The notes: a model not told the origin generated them from the sequence alone. 64,000 nt of DNA from Micromonospora sp. C95 (GCF_018070465.1 NZ_JAGPXT010000001.1:124001-188000); one strand, 5' to 3'; positions 50,235 to 59,456 are shown, counted from the first letter of the stretch. Numbers and translations are program-made.

Positions 50235-51872
50235 TTAGGCCTGGGTGAGCGCGGTGACGGCGGCGTCGGCGATCGCCGCGACGGCCTCGACGGGATCGGC
50301 GACAGTGAGGGTGGTGGTGTGCGTGAAGGTGTGCCTCCACATCTGGTCGGGGCCGGTCAGTTCGCTGTCGGCGAGCGGGTCGGCGGGGTGCAGCCACAGC
50401 ACGGCGCAGCCGGCCTGGTGCAGGGTGGTGACGAGTTGTTGCCCGGCGGGGATGTCGTCGAGGTAGCCGTCGGAGACGACGGCGAGCATCCGCAGGGTGC
50501 GGCCGTGGCGTAGGTCGAGGAGTTGGTCGGCGACCTTGACCGCTTCCGGGAAGGTGGCGGTGGCGAGGCCGGTGCGCATGGTTAGCACCTGCGTGGGGCG
50601 GGTGCGTGGGGGTACCAGGACGGTGGTGCGGTCGCCGAACCCGATGGTGGTGGTTGTCGCGTCGGCGCGGCGTGCCGCGTTGGCGAAGATCCACGCTGCG
50701 GAGGACATCGCGTCGGTGTAGCGGTCCATCGAGCCGGACAGGTCGACCAGGACGGCCAGGTGCAGACGGGGTTTCTCCGGTGGCAGCTGGGCGCGTTGCT
50801 GCCACGGGGCGGCGGTCGGGAGTTGACCGGCGGCGATTTGCGCTTCGGCGGTGATGGCCTGCCGGGTGCGCAGCCGGCCGGGTGGGATCGCGGAGGGCCG
50901 CCGGCCGGGTTCGGGATGTTGGGTGCGGGCCTGCCGCAGCCGGTGGGCGAGGTCGCGGGCCGCGCGGTGTTCCTGCTCGGTCGGGTCCCGGCGGTCCCAC
51001 TCCGACGGTGGGCTGTGCCGGTGGGCCAGCAGCGCCGCGGCGTACTCGGCCGGGGTGACGCCGGCGGCGACGGCGAGGTAGTCGACGAGGGCCGCAGCGA
51101 GGCGGCCGGCGAACTGCCCGGCGTCCGGTACGGGAGTGTCGTACTGCTGATCGGGGTCGATGCCGAGGACCTGACACCACCGGCGGGCCAGGCAGATCAT
51201 GGTGTCGGCGTCGGCGTCGTCGCAGGTGTGGGCCTCCCGCCAGATGTCCCGCAGTTGCCGCAGGCGCTTGCGGCCGAGGACGCCGGTGACGGCGGCCCGG
51301 ACCGGGCGCACGTCTTTGCTGGTGACGATGCGGGCGTCGACGCGGGCCAGCAGCAGGGCGGCGAGTTGCCCGGCGTGCCACGCGTCGTCAACGGCCGCGT
51401 CCTCGGGGTCGAGGAGGGTCGTCACGACGTGGCGCAGCCAACGGCGGTCGCCCCGGCGGCGGGCGCGTTGGCGTCCTTCGGCCCGGGATTCCTCCAGCAT
51501 TTCGGCGACAGCCGCGAGGATCGGCGGGGTGCCGGGCGGGGTGGCCCACAGGCTGTGCGCGGCGTGCGCGGCGCCGTGCACGAGCAGCCCGTAGCCGGTG
51601 GGCACGATCCGCTTGTGTCGGGCCTTCGTCGGGTCGGTGATGTCGGGGCGGTCGGCGATGTAGGTGGCGTCGACCTCGATCCGGTTGAGGGCGGGGTAGA
51701 AGCACTCGGGCGCGTCCCCGGCGGCGCCGGGGGCGACGAGGACGGTGAGGTCGGTACGGCCGGTCAGCAGCGGAACGTGCTGGGTCCACGCGGCGGACCA
51801 GCTATGCCAGTCACTGGCGCCGGCCGGCGTCGGCGGTGCGCCCTGCTGTAGGTGGGTGCTGGGGTGGGACAC
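50235..51872 (-). CDS. VWA-domain protein (CobT/BatA-like partner of AAA+)
   Basis: 545 residues. The C-terminal von Willebrand A domain begins near residue 370 with LAVLVDLSGSMDRYTDAM (MIDAS DxSxS) and carries TIGFGDRTTVLV and LAVVSDGYLDDIP (later MIDAS Asp). The N-terminal 360 residues hold a zinc-like His motif TGYGLLVHGAAHAAHSLW and a long Arg-rich helical region. Together with the upstream MoxR-like AAA+ protein it forms the AAA/VWA pairs used as chaperones for metal insertion or complex remodelling. The spacing to that gene is 33 bp. Confidence 0.83.
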   Translation of the reverse strand: MSHPSTHLQQGAPPTPAGASDWHSWSAAWTQHVPLLTGRTDLTVLVAPGAAGDAPECFYPALNRIEVDATYIADRPDITDPTKARHKRIVPTGYGLLVHGAAHAAHSLWATPPGTPPILAAVAEMLEESRAEGRQRARRRGDRRWLRHVVTTLLDPEDAAVDDAWHAGQLAALLLARVDARIVTSKDVRPVRAAVTGVLGRKRLRQLRDIWREAHTCDDADADTMICLARRWCQVLGIDPDQQYDTPVPDAGQFAGRLAAALVDYLAVAAGVTPAEYAAALLAHRHSPPSEWDRRDPTEQEHRAARDLAHRLRQARTQHPEPGRRPSAIPPGRLRTRQAITAEAQIAAGQLPTAAPWQQRAQLPPEKPRLHLAVLVDLSGSMDRYTDAMSSAAWIFANAARRADATTTTIGFGDRTTVLVPPRTRPTQVLTMRTGLATATFPEAVKVADQLLDLRHGRTLRMLAVVSDGYLDDIPAGQQLVTTLHQAGCAVLWLHPADPLADSELTGPDQMWRHTFTHTTTLTVADPVEAVAAIADAAVTALTQA

Positions 51873-51905
51873 GGATGGGCTCCTTCCAGAAGGGGTGGAC
51901 TGCGG

Positions 51906-53075
51906 TCAGCGCTTGCCGAGGGCGAGCGCGGTGATGGGTGTGCCGGTGTGTCGGGACAGGGCGGCGGTGACGTCGTCGCGGGCGTCCTCGGGGGCGATGC
52001 CGGCCAGGTTGGCCAGAGCGGCGGTCATGCCCATGTGGTCGCGGACCTTCACGAAGCCGAGCAGTTCGCGCAGCTGCGGCGCCCACACGGTCTTGCCGGC
52101 GGCGAGGTCGGCGTTGAGGTCGATCGCCGCGGCCACGACAGGCTTGGGAACGCCGAGGTGGCGGGCGAGGTCCCAGTCGGTGGAGACGTGCAGGTGGACG
52201 GTGAACCGGGAGGCCAAAGCTTCGGTGAGCACCGCCCCGTGCACGCCCGGGTTGTGACCGGCGACGATGTAGAACCCGTCGGCGGCCTGCACGGTCTCGT
52301 TGCCGTTGGCGGGGATGGTGATGACCCCGCGGCCGTCCATGGCCGGATACAGGACTGCCAGGACGCGGGGCGGGATGAGGGTGGCGTCGTCGACCAGCAG
52401 CACCCGCCCCTCCCGCATCGCGGTGACGAGCGGTCCGTGGACGAACTCGTAGCCGCCGCCGGGGACCGGGTTGTAGGAGCCGAGGAAGTCGTCGACGACG
52501 GTGTCGCCGGTGCCGGCGACGGTCAGCAGGTCGGGGAACGCCGCCTCGACCATGGCGGTCTTGCCGGTGCCGGGCGGCCCGTACAGCAGCACGGGCACCT
52601 GCTGGGTGCGTAGCCGCCGTAGTTCCTCGACGTCCCAGCCCCGGCCGAGCCGCCGCGGGTGGTACAGCGTGCCGTTCGGTCGCGGTACGGGCGCGGGCCG
52701 TCCCTGCCGGCCACCACCGCTGCTGCTGCTGCTGGAGCGGGTGCGGGGCGCGGCGGGTGGGAGGGTGCCGGCGGCGTCGATGCCAGCCTGGGTGATCTGG
52801 AAGCGGTGGTGCGGGTCGCGGTGGTGGGTGGCGTGCCCGGCGGTGGCCATTTTCTTCAGTGCCTCGAACACCGCCCCGGACGACGGTGCGCCGATCGCCC
52901 GGGTGATCTCCCCGGTCTTGAGAATCTGGTCGGGGTGGTCGGCCAGGTGCAGGGCCACCTTCCGGTACAGGTAGCCGGACCGGCCGGAGGCGGCCTCAGC
53001 GGTGGGCGTGTCGGTCGCGGCCGGGTTGTTCTGCGGTGCGCCGGGCTGGGGGGCCGGTGGGGTTGGTGTGGTCAT
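51906..53075 (-). CDS. MoxR/CobS-like AAA+ ATPase with N-terminal winged helix
   Basis: 389 residues from ATG 53075. Residues 35-95 are a winged helix (LYRKVALHLADHPDQIL, GAVFEALKKMATAGHATH), then a Ser-rich linker, then the AAA+ core: Walker A LLYGPPGTGKTAMVEAAF, Walker B EGRVLLVDDATLIPPRVL, sensor-1 like FYIVAGHNPG and LASRFTVHLHVS. MoxR-type AAA proteins work with a VWA protein, encoded directly downstream. The DDAT replacement of the usual DEIN is a mild deviation. Confidence 0.85.
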   Translation of the reverse strand: MTTPTPPAPQPGAPQNNPAATDTPTAEAASGRSGYLYRKVALHLADHPDQILKTGEITRAIGAPSSGAVFEALKKMATAGHATHHRDPHHRFQITQAGIDAAGTLPPAAPRTRSSSSSSGGGRQGRPAPVPRPNGTLYHPRRLGRGWDVEELRRLRTQQVPVLLYGPPGTGKTAMVEAAFPDLLTVAGTGDTVVDDFLGSYNPVPGGGYEFVHGPLVTAMREGRVLLVDDATLIPPRVLAVLYPAMDGRGVITIPANGNETVQAADGFYIVAGHNPGVHGAVLTEALASRFTVHLHVSTDWDLARHLGVPKPVVAAAIDLNADLAAGKTVWAPQLRELLGFVKVRDHMGMTAALANLAGIAPEDARDDVTAALSRHTGTPITALALGKR

Positions 53076-53421
53076 GGTGATGCCTCGATTCCAAGGTCGG
53101 GCCCGCGCACCCGTCTCCGAGTGCGCGGGCGGTGGGTACCGCACAGCGGAGACGGGTGGGGCCAACCCCGTGCCGGCCTGGTCGGGCCGGGCAGGTGGGC
53201 GACCACACCCCGGTAGTGCTGAAGGGTTACGGCGACACGTGGGTCGCCGCCGGTGCGTGCTGGTCGGTGTCGACGCCGCGGGCGGTGTCTGCGCCGACGA
53301 TGGAACGCCCCACCGCCCAATCGATCAAGTCGAATTGGTGCGGGGCGCGGGATCGCTGACGTGCCGGCTGCCTACGCGGGCACGTCGAGGGTCGGGAGCG
53401 GTGCCGGTGGCCAGGTCGTGG
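53076..53421. other. Gene-free 345-bp leader with a perfect hairpin
   Basis: Nothing coding was recognised between the AAA+ gene start and the previous gene's stop. A perfect 10-bp hairpin (53101-53110 with 53121-53130, 10-nt loop) lies 26 nt before the AAA+ ATG and may control its transcript. Confidence 0.45.
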
Positions 53422-53895
53422 TCAGTCGGCGCAGCCCCGTTCGCAGCCCTGCGGGTCGCACTGCTGACCGTCAGCCATCCGTGCCAGGGCCAGCCCGTCG
53501 TCGCCGTCGAGGAACGGCCAGCCGAACCCGTCGGCGAACGCCTTGACCTTGGGCGCCCCGTACATCGGATAACCGGCGTGTTCCATCGCCGCCACGATGT
53601 CGTCGCGGCCGAGAAGCCAGGCGAGTTCGCTGAGCTTGTCCACCGACCGGCTCGCCGAGTTGCCCCGGTGGTCGAGGATCTTCCCGACGGCGAAATCCAG
53701 GTAGTCCCGGGCGTAGGTCTCGTGGTCGACCCGCTGGGTCCACTCAACCGGGTGGCGGGGGGTGATGACCTGGCGGGCGTGGTCGAGGTCGAGTGCCTCC
53801 ACGAGCACGTCCTCCCGGAAGCCGAGGATGTCCTGTCGGTTGGCCCGCAGAGCCCAGACCCGGGTGACGATCTCCTCTTGAGTACGGATGGTCAC
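53422..53895 (-). CDS. Unknown helical protein of actinobacterial elements
   Basis: 157 residues, ATG 53895. RTQEEIVTRVWALRANRQDI, VLVEALDLDHARQVI, LDFAVGKILDHRGNSASRSV and LSELAWLLGRDDIVAAME are successive helices, and the end DGQQCDPQGCERGCAD has four cysteines in a tight cluster, perhaps a metal tail. No function known. Confidence 0.65.
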   Translation of the reverse strand: MTIRTQEEIVTRVWALRANRQDILGFREDVLVEALDLDHARQVITPRHPVEWTQRVDHETYARDYLDFAVGKILDHRGNSASRSVDKLSELAWLLGRDDIVAAMEHAGYPMYGAPKVKAFADGFGWPFLDGDDGLALARMADGQQCDPQGCERGCAD

Positions 53896-54005
53896 GTGGT
53901 TTCCTTCCTGTAGGTTCTACCTGTCGTGGTGGTGTGTCGGGTGCCGCTGCCGAAGACGGCTCGGTTCCGGGTGACGCGGCGCGCCCTGGCCGGAGGTCGC
54001 CGGGC

Positions 54006-55097
54006 CTATGTCTGGTCGGGTTCGGGCAGGTCGCCGACGATCCGGTCGCAGGCGTACGGGTCGACGGCCTCCCAGCACCAGCTGCGGCCCATCACCACGT
54101 ACCGGCCGTCACCGTCCGGGGCGACGCGGTCGATGGCTTCCGGATCGTCTGACAGGGCGCGCTGGTCGACCACGAGGACGTCGCCGTCGAAGGACAGGTC
54201 GGCCAGATCCGCGTCGAACCGGCGATCCAGGTCGTCCTCCGGTACGCCCTGCTCGCGCAGGCTGCGGCGGTGCTGGTCGCGGAGCCGGTGCTGGTCGGCG
54301 ACGATCGCCTCCGCCACCGGGCGGGTGCAGGAGAACACCGCCCACCCGTTCCAGTGGTCGATCAGGGTGCCGACGAACCCGATCTCGAAGCGGTCATCGC
54401 CGTCCGGGCCGACGGTCATCGCCCACTCGCCGGAGAACACGCCGACGTCGCCGAGATGTACCCGGTCGGGGTGTAGGTGGGACACGTCGCGACCGGTGGG
54501 GCTGGCCGCGAGGTGACACAGGTCGGCGACCCGCTCTGCGGCGGCGGTGGCGAAGGCGTCGCGGTAGACGGTCATCGCCTCGTCGCGCTGCTGGATGCGC
54601 AGCCCGAACCAGCCGGAGACATCGCCGGTGGCGTCGGCGAACAGCTCCCATCCGGCGCCATCGACCGACTCTCCAGCCGAGGAGAAGTGGGGCAACCTGT
54701 CGAGGACGGCGGGATCGCCGTCGTGGATGCCGGCCAGGATCCGGCGGGCGGCCAGGCGGGTGTCACCGCTGACCCGGGCGCCGATGGAGTCCTGCGCCCA
54801 CCACTCGGCGGCGGTGTGGCCGGCCTCGGTGCCGGCGGCCCGCATGCGCCGCAGCGCGGCGGCCCATTCGGTGGCCTCGCCGACCGGATCGCCGGTGGGC
54901 GGCGGGGTGGTGGCTGGTGCGATGCGGTCGCCGGCGTCGAGGCTCATCGACAGCGTCGAGCCGCTGTCCCAGGCGACCTCGATGATGTTCTGCCGCTGGT
55001 CGTGGCGGCGGACGGTGCCGGTGTCGCCGGCACGCAGCCGGGTATGTGGGTCGCTGGTGTGGACCAGCGCGACGCGCTGGCCAGGTTGGTAGCTCAT
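54006..55097 (-). CDS. DUF4314-like protein
   Basis: 363 residues from ATG 55097 (MSYQPGQRVALVHTSDP); ATG 55175, overlapping the upstream stop, is the alternative. The first 50 residues match the DUF4314 SH3-like barrel (GQRVALVHTSDPHTRLR, GDTGTVRRHD). The rest is a larger unknown domain with helices (TEWAAALRRMRAAGTEAG, AFATAAAERVADLCHLA) and strands (DRFEIGFVGTLIDHWNGWAV). DUF4314 is frequent in actinobacterial mobile DNA. Confidence 0.72.
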   Translation of the reverse strand: MSYQPGQRVALVHTSDPHTRLRAGDTGTVRRHDQRQNIIEVAWDSGSTLSMSLDAGDRIAPATTPPPTGDPVGEATEWAAALRRMRAAGTEAGHTAAEWWAQDSIGARVSGDTRLAARRILAGIHDGDPAVLDRLPHFSSAGESVDGAGWELFADATGDVSGWFGLRIQQRDEAMTVYRDAFATAAAERVADLCHLAASPTGRDVSHLHPDRVHLGDVGVFSGEWAMTVGPDGDDRFEIGFVGTLIDHWNGWAVFSCTRPVAEAIVADQHRLRDQHRRSLREQGVPEDDLDRRFDADLADLSFDGDVLVVDQRALSDDPEAIDRVAPDGDGRYVVMGRSWCWEAVDPYACDRIVGDLPEPDQT

Positions 55098-55171
55098 GGT
55101 GGTCTCCGATCGGTGAGTGGACGGGCCATCGCTGCCGCTGGTGGGCGGCGACGGCGTGGGGTCGGGTGTGT

Positions 55172-55837
55172 TCATCGGGCGCTGCCCGTCGCGTCACCCG
55201 TCGTGGGGTTGTGCGGCGGCCAGGGCTTGCGGGTGACGTGGTCGCCGAACATCGGGTCGGTGGCGACCGAGGAGCCGCAGCGGGTGCAGCTGGTGGCGGT
55301 GTCGTAGCCGTAGCCGGCCATGGAGGGCACCTCGACGTGGTCGATCTCGTCGACCGCGCCGCAGACGGTGCACACCGTCATCTCCGGGCCGCCGTCGTCG
55401 TCGGCGGGTTCGGTGATGAACAGTTCCTCGACGGGGTCGAGGTGGTGGGCGCTGTGCCGCAGCCAGCGGCCGTGGACCGTCGCCTCGTACACCACCAGTC
55501 GCCGCTGGTCGAGGTGCAGCAGGTACAGCCACTCGAGGGCGCCGTCGACGTCCTCGCGCAGCGCGCCGCGCCGGACGGTGTCGTTGTCGGCGGGGTGGCC
55601 CAGGCCCGGTACGGGCGGCTGCTGGTCCCAGCGGCGGGGCTTGGGGTTGACGGCGAGGGACCACCAGTCGTGGGCCAGCAGCGCGGCGGCCATGGCACCG
55701 GTGTCACGGCTGAACGTGTCGGTCCAGATCCGGCGCAACAGCGGCACCAGAACCTGCGGATCCTCGCCGAATTGGATCCAGCGGGCGGTATACCTGCCGC
55801 GGAGCGCGGCGACACCGATGAGCGTGGGTGTGCTCAC
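55172..55837 (-). CDS. Unknown protein with C-terminal zinc ribbon
   Basis: 221 residues from GTG 55837, 8 nt after GGAGGTAAAG. N-terminal part (LIGVAALRGRYTARWIQFGE, VLVPLLRRIWTDTF) is mainly helical; the C-terminus has CTVCGAVDEIDH and SCTRCGSSV, two CxxC pairs forming a zinc ribbon. No family recognised. Overlaps the next gene's alternative start. Confidence 0.7.
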   Translation of the reverse strand: MSTPTLIGVAALRGRYTARWIQFGEDPQVLVPLLRRIWTDTFSRDTGAMAAALLAHDWWSLAVNPKPRRWDQQPPVPGLGHPADNDTVRRGALREDVDGALEWLYLLHLDQRRLVVYEATVHGRWLRHSAHHLDPVEELFITEPADDDGGPEMTVCTVCGAVDEIDHVEVPSMAGYGYDTATSCTRCGSSVATDPMFGDHVTRKPWPPHNPTTGDATGSAR

Positions 55838-55875
55838 GGGCTTTACCTCCTCAGGGTTGTGTGGATGGGGGGTTG

Positions 55876-55906
55876 CGGCGGTCATCCCGGGGCGGGACGA
55901 CCGCCG
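55876..55906. terminator. 13-bp stem with 5-nt apex ahead of the zinc-ribbon gene
   Basis: 55876-55888 pairs with 55894-55906 with one mismatch, 46 nt past the stop of the cell-wall hydrolase gene's downstream neighbour boundary and 39 nt ahead of GTG 55837. Probable terminator/leader hairpin. Confidence 0.4.
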
Positions 55907-55952
55907 AGCTGGGGGTGGATGACCCAACCGCCGCCGGCGTTCGCGATGGCGA

Positions 55953-57026
55953 CTACTGGTTGAGGGGCGCGCCGACGGAGGCCATGAAGGCGACCGGGTC
56001 GACGGCCGTGCCGGAGGTGTGGTCACCGAGGTGCACTTCGAAGTGCAGGTGCGGTCCGGACGAGTGGCCGGAGCTGCCGGAGACGCCGATGACGTCACCC
56101 GCTGCGACCTGTTGGCCCTCGGCGACGGAGGGGTGGGTAAGCATGTGGCAGTAGCGGGTGATCACACCGCCGGGGTGGGTGATGTCGACGTACCAGCCGC
56201 AGCCGCGGGTGAGGACGGGGTCGCCGTCGCGGTCGCAGCCCCAGTCCCGGCCGGTGCGCGCGTCGACGGCGTTGCAGCGCACGACGGTGACGGTGCCGGC
56301 GGACGCGGCGTGGATCGGGGTGCCCTTGCCCACGATCAGGTCGACGCCGTCGTGCCCGGGACGGCCAGGGGTGCGGAACCCGGAGCCGACGTCCCCGTGC
56401 ACCGGTTGGGTCCAGCCCTGGGCGCTGACGGTCACGCCGCAGGCGGCAAGGCCGGCGCTGACGCCGGTCAGGGCGGCGACGATGCGGGTGGCGTCGGGTT
56501 CCCACTTGGCGTAGGCGTCTGGGAAGGCCGACCGCTGCACCCGTTGGGCGGCGACGGTCAGTGGCATCGCTTGCCAGCCGTCGACGGCCAGCAGCTTCTG
56601 GTAGAACTTCGTCGCCGCGTACTGCGGGTCCCGTAGCTGCTCGGGGGTGCCCCAGCCCTGGGATGGCCGCTGTTGGAACAGGCCGACCGAGTCGCGGTCC
56701 CCACCCGGGGTGTTGATCAGGGAGGATTCCTGCATCGCGGTGGCCACGGCGACGACCCAGCCGCGGGGCGCGACGCCGAGACGCATGCCGACGGCGGTGA
56801 TCGTGGCGGCGTTGCCAACCTGCTCGGCGTTCCAGTCACCGACCGGACCGATCCCGCCCGGGGTGGGGCTGCGCGGGCCCGATGAGGCGGTGGGCGTGAC
56901 GCTGGTGGCAGGCCCGCACGCGCCGCCACCGCCGCCGCCGAAGATCAGGGTGGTGGCCAGTCCGGAGCACAGCAGCAGGACGCCGGTGACCGCGATGGCG
57001 ATCCCGGACAGCACGCGGGTGGTCAT
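55953..57026 (-). CDS. Secreted lysozyme-like/M23 bifunctional cell-wall hydrolase
   Basis: 357 residues. One N-terminal membrane anchor (VLSGIAIAVTGVLLLCSGLA). Residues 60-175 are lysozyme/SLT-like: VAVATAMQESSLIN with the catalytic Glu and SVGLFQQRPSQGWGT. Residues 205-350 are an M23 metallopeptidase: PGHDGVDLIVGKGTPIH (HxxxD), TRYCHML and HLHFEVHLGD (HxH). Such proteins open the wall for conjugative transfer, and they are frequent in actinobacterial ICEs. ATG 57026 follows AAGGAGTG. Confidence 0.88.
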   Translation of the reverse strand: MTTRVLSGIAIAVTGVLLLCSGLATTLIFGGGGGGACGPATSVTPTASSGPRSPTPGGIGPVGDWNAEQVGNAATITAVGMRLGVAPRGWVVAVATAMQESSLINTPGGDRDSVGLFQQRPSQGWGTPEQLRDPQYAATKFYQKLLAVDGWQAMPLTVAAQRVQRSAFPDAYAKWEPDATRIVAALTGVSAGLAACGVTVSAQGWTQPVHGDVGSGFRTPGRPGHDGVDLIVGKGTPIHAASAGTVTVVRCNAVDARTGRDWGCDRDGDPVLTRGCGWYVDITHPGGVITRYCHMLTHPSVAEGQQVAAGDVIGVSGSSGHSSGPHLHFEVHLGDHTSGTAVDPVAFMASVGAPLNQ

Positions 57027-57082
57027 GACTGGTCACTCCTTCAAGGCAGGGCGGGCAGCGGGCCGGTGGAGCACGGGGACGG

Positions 57083-57125
57083 CGAAGGCCGCGCGGGCCT
57101 GTGGATCGGCGTCGCGCGGCCTTCG
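57083..57125. terminator. 13-bp perfect hairpin after the 345-residue gene
   Basis: 57083-57095 pairs with 57113-57125; 17-nt loop. It begins 15 nt past the stop at 57140. Probable terminator. Confidence 0.6.
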
Positions 57126-57139
57126 GCCGGGTGCGGGAA

Positions 57140-58177
57140 TCAGCGGGCGAGGACGGCGACTTTCTCGCCGTGCAGCAGGGGCGCCCCGTCGGGGCCTTTG
57201 ATGTGGGCGTTGATCCAGATCCTGTAGGGGTGGCCGTCGCGGTCGATGAGGCGTCGCCAGTGGCCGCGGACGACGAACCGCACCCGGTAGTGCCACTTGG
57301 GCTCGCCGTCGGTCGGTCCGGCGAGGGGGCTTGTGCGGCGCAGCATGACCACGCGGGTGTCGTGGCGGATGCTGGCCCGTACGGCGCGACGTCGGGCGGC
57401 GCGGTCCAACGGGGCGGCGGCAACGGTGGCGAGGGGTTGAGCCTGGATGCGCCAGAAGGCGTAGGCGATAGCGGCGCTGGCGCGCATCGCGGTGGTGGTC
57501 TCGTCGATGCAGAACCGGCCGTCGGGGGCCGGTTCCCAGTCGCGGTCGTCCCCGTCGAGGACGGGCAGGTCGGGGCGGGGGTCGACGGGTTGGCCGATGG
57601 GGATTTCGGTGAAGTCGGTCAGCACGTAGGGGCCGAACTGGCGGGCGAGATCGGGCCGGTCGGTGAGCTGCTGTCGGCGGCGCACGGCCGCCGGGTCGTG
57701 CGGGTCGCGGTGGTCGGCCCAGCCAGCGATGGCCCAGAACGACCGGCCGCTTCCGGTGTTGGTGGTGCGGGCCCAGGTGATCGCACCGATCGAGGACACC
57801 TCGCCGCTGAGGCTGCGATGGTAGATCGGTTCGGGAAGGAACAGCACCCCACCGTCGTCAGGGGCGACGTCGGCCGGGAGCACCTCGCCGGTCAGGTCGA
57901 GGGCCGCCGCGGCGGCGGCGATGATCGCGGTCATCGCCGGGGCGATGACGTACGGTTCGCCGAATCGCCACGGGTTGGCGGTAATGGCGCGCACCGCGGT
58001 GAGGACCTTCCCCATGCCCGCTGGGCTGGGGCTGGGGTGGTTGGCCAGGCGGCTGCCGAAGAACGCCTGCAGGTACTGCGCCGCGAGCGGGCTGCGGTGG
58101 TAGTCGACCATGCGGGCACGCAGGTCGACGGCGGTGCGGGCGTAGCCGGCGAGCGTGTCGTTCGGTAGGAAATTCAC
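57140..58177 (-). CDS. Unknown 345-residue protein
   Basis: ATG 58177 (MNFLPNDTLAGYARTAVDLR) after GGAGGCAACT. Helical N-terminus (LAAQYLQAFFGSRL, GKVLTAVRAITANPW), a middle alpha/beta region (SSIGAITWARTTNTGSG, TEIPIGQPVD) and a basic C-terminus (IRHDTRVVMLRRTSPLAG, HWRRLIDRDGHPYRIWIN). It is mostly soluble. No family recognised; probably element-specific. Confidence 0.7.
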   Translation of the reverse strand: MNFLPNDTLAGYARTAVDLRARMVDYHRSPLAAQYLQAFFGSRLANHPSPSPAGMGKVLTAVRAITANPWRFGEPYVIAPAMTAIIAAAAAALDLTGEVLPADVAPDDGGVLFLPEPIYHRSLSGEVSSIGAITWARTTNTGSGRSFWAIAGWADHRDPHDPAAVRRRQQLTDRPDLARQFGPYVLTDFTEIPIGQPVDPRPDLPVLDGDDRDWEPAPDGRFCIDETTTAMRASAAIAYAFWRIQAQPLATVAAAPLDRAARRRAVRASIRHDTRVVMLRRTSPLAGPTDGEPKWHYRVRFVVRGHWRRLIDRDGHPYRIWINAHIKGPDGAPLLHGEKVAVLAR

Positions 58178-58198
58178 TAGTTGCCTCCAAGTGCGTGT

Positions 58199-58645
58199 TC
58201 AGGCGGCCAAGGCCGCCACGGGTGGACGTCGGTAGACGCGGGATTCCGGCGGCACCGTGTCCGGCACGGGCGCGGGCCGCACCAGGGGTGCCGGCGGGCG
58301 AGCGGGGGTGAACCAGCCGGGGAAGCGACGCGGCGGGGCGGGCACGGGGGCGCGTCCCCGTGCGACCCCGGCCGGGCGCGGCGACGGCGGCGGGGGCGCC
58401 GGGGCGAGGGTGGTGGGTGCGCGCCGGGCCTGTTGTTCGGCGCGGCGGGCGGTGCGCAGCGCCCAGCAGGGGCCGTCCTGCCCATGGCACTGCAGGTTCG
58501 TGCAGGCGCCGTCGGGTCCGAGTTGGTGGGCGGCGGCGACGTCGACCGCGAGGGCCCAGAGGAGCCGGTCAGTGACGTCGTCCGGGACGGCGGTGCGCTC
58601 GCTGGGGCGCCGGCTGCGGCCCTTGGGATGTGCGGGGTGTGCCAT
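58199..58645 (-). CDS. Small Pro-rich protein with Cys cluster
   Basis: 148 residues from ATG 58645 (MAHPAHPKGRSRRPS). A helix (DVTDRLLWALAVDVAAAHQL) precedes GACTNLQCHGQDGPCWALRT, a three-Cys plus His motif that may bind metal. The C-terminal 80 residues are Pro/Ala/Arg-rich and disordered. Unknown function, conserved-looking motif. Confidence 0.62.
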   Translation of the reverse strand: MAHPAHPKGRSRRPSERTAVPDDVTDRLLWALAVDVAAAHQLGPDGACTNLQCHGQDGPCWALRTARRAEQQARRAPTTLAPAPPPPSPRPAGVARGRAPVPAPPRRFPGWFTPARPPAPLVRPAPVPDTVPPESRVYRRPPVAALAA

Positions 58646-58784
58646 GGCGGGTGGCCCTTCGGTCGGCGGATCGCGGGCATGCGCGGTCGCCGCCCGACTC
58701 GCGTCGGGGCCCTGGGGAATGCTGGTGTCCGGACGACGGACGACGACCAGCGGTGATCGACGCTCATCTCTCGATGAAGGTCAA

Positions 58785-58824
58785 GTCGTATGGGGCGGGC
58801 AGGACCTTGCCCGCCCCATACGAC
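58785..58824. terminator. 17-bp perfect hairpin
   Basis: 58785-58801 pairs exactly with 58808-58824, 17 nt past the stop at 58841. Strongest hairpin of the set, A+T-containing mid-stem; probable terminator. Confidence 0.68.
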
Positions 58825-58840
58825 GGCGAGGGTTCGTGGT

Positions 58841-59314
58841 TCAGGTGGTCTGTTCGGGGTCGAGGCGTACGCGGGTGGGGTCGACGGTGGTGAGCAGGTG
58901 GCGGGAGACGCCGCGCCAGTAGCGGCCGTTGTTGCCGCCGAGCGAGACGAGGGAGACGCGGCCGGTGCCGGTGTCGCGCAGCACCACGTACAGCTCGCCG
59001 GGAGGCTGCTTCCAGCCCGCGCCGGCGACGGTGACGAGGGTGCCCGGATGCAGCGGCGCCTCGTGGATCATGGTCCACTCGCCGCCGGTACTAGCGCTGG
59101 TGGTGCTACCGCTGGTGGTGATGTCCGCTGCGGGGGCGGGCCGCAGGTAGGTGGGGTTGACCTTCACGGGTCGGCCGCCGTCGACGGGTTCGACGACGAC
59201 GTTGACCGGCAGTAGCCGGGTGACGCGGTAGGTGACGCCCCGGGTGCTGGCGCGGGCCACCGCCGGGTCGATGATCACCCGGTCGCCGACGGTGTAGGTG
59301 TGAGGGCTGCTCAT
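58841..59314 (-). CDS. Unknown beta-rich protein
   Basis: 157 residues from ATG 59314 (MSSPHTYTVGDRVIIDPA). Two SH3-like or KOW-like halves: TYTVGDRVIIDPAVARAS with YRVTRLLPVNVVVEPV, and APLHPGTLVTVAGAGW with LYVVLRDTGTGRVSLV, joined by a Thr/Ser-rich linker. Possibly a nucleic-acid or protein-binding barrel pair. No family recognised. Confidence 0.65.
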   Translation of the reverse strand: MSSPHTYTVGDRVIIDPAVARASTRGVTYRVTRLLPVNVVVEPVDGGRPVKVNPTYLRPAPAADITTSGSTTSASTGGEWTMIHEAPLHPGTLVTVAGAGWKQPPGELYVVLRDTGTGRVSLVSLGGNNGRYWRGVSRHLLTTVDPTRVRLDPEQTT

Positions 59315-59401
59315 GGTGGGTGCGCTCCTTATACGGGTTCTCGGCGACCGTCGCCGAGGACGGGGACAGCAGTCGGGGGCGGGGTCGAGATGGGGCAAGG
59401 T

Positions 59402-59437
59402 GAGGACCTCGCGCCCGTCGACGGGCGCGAGGTCCTC
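59402..59437. terminator. 36-nt perfect palindrome
   Basis: 59402-59419 and 59420-59437 are exact reverse complements, 18-bp arms without spacer. Starts 20 nt beyond the GGDEF gene stop. As RNA it folds to a long hairpin; as DNA it could also be a cruciform or a dimer site. Confidence 0.65.
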
Positions 59438-59456
59438 CTGGTGCGACCGTGAGCGG

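Noticed and set aside
50760..51851. 363-codon plus-strand frame opposite the VWA gene
   Set aside because: No motif; the VWA domain with MIDAS is on the minus strand.
57101..58168. 355-codon plus-strand frame opposite the unknown 345-residue gene
   Set aside because: Composition of antisense frames; the minus strand has a ribosome-binding site and fold-like helices.
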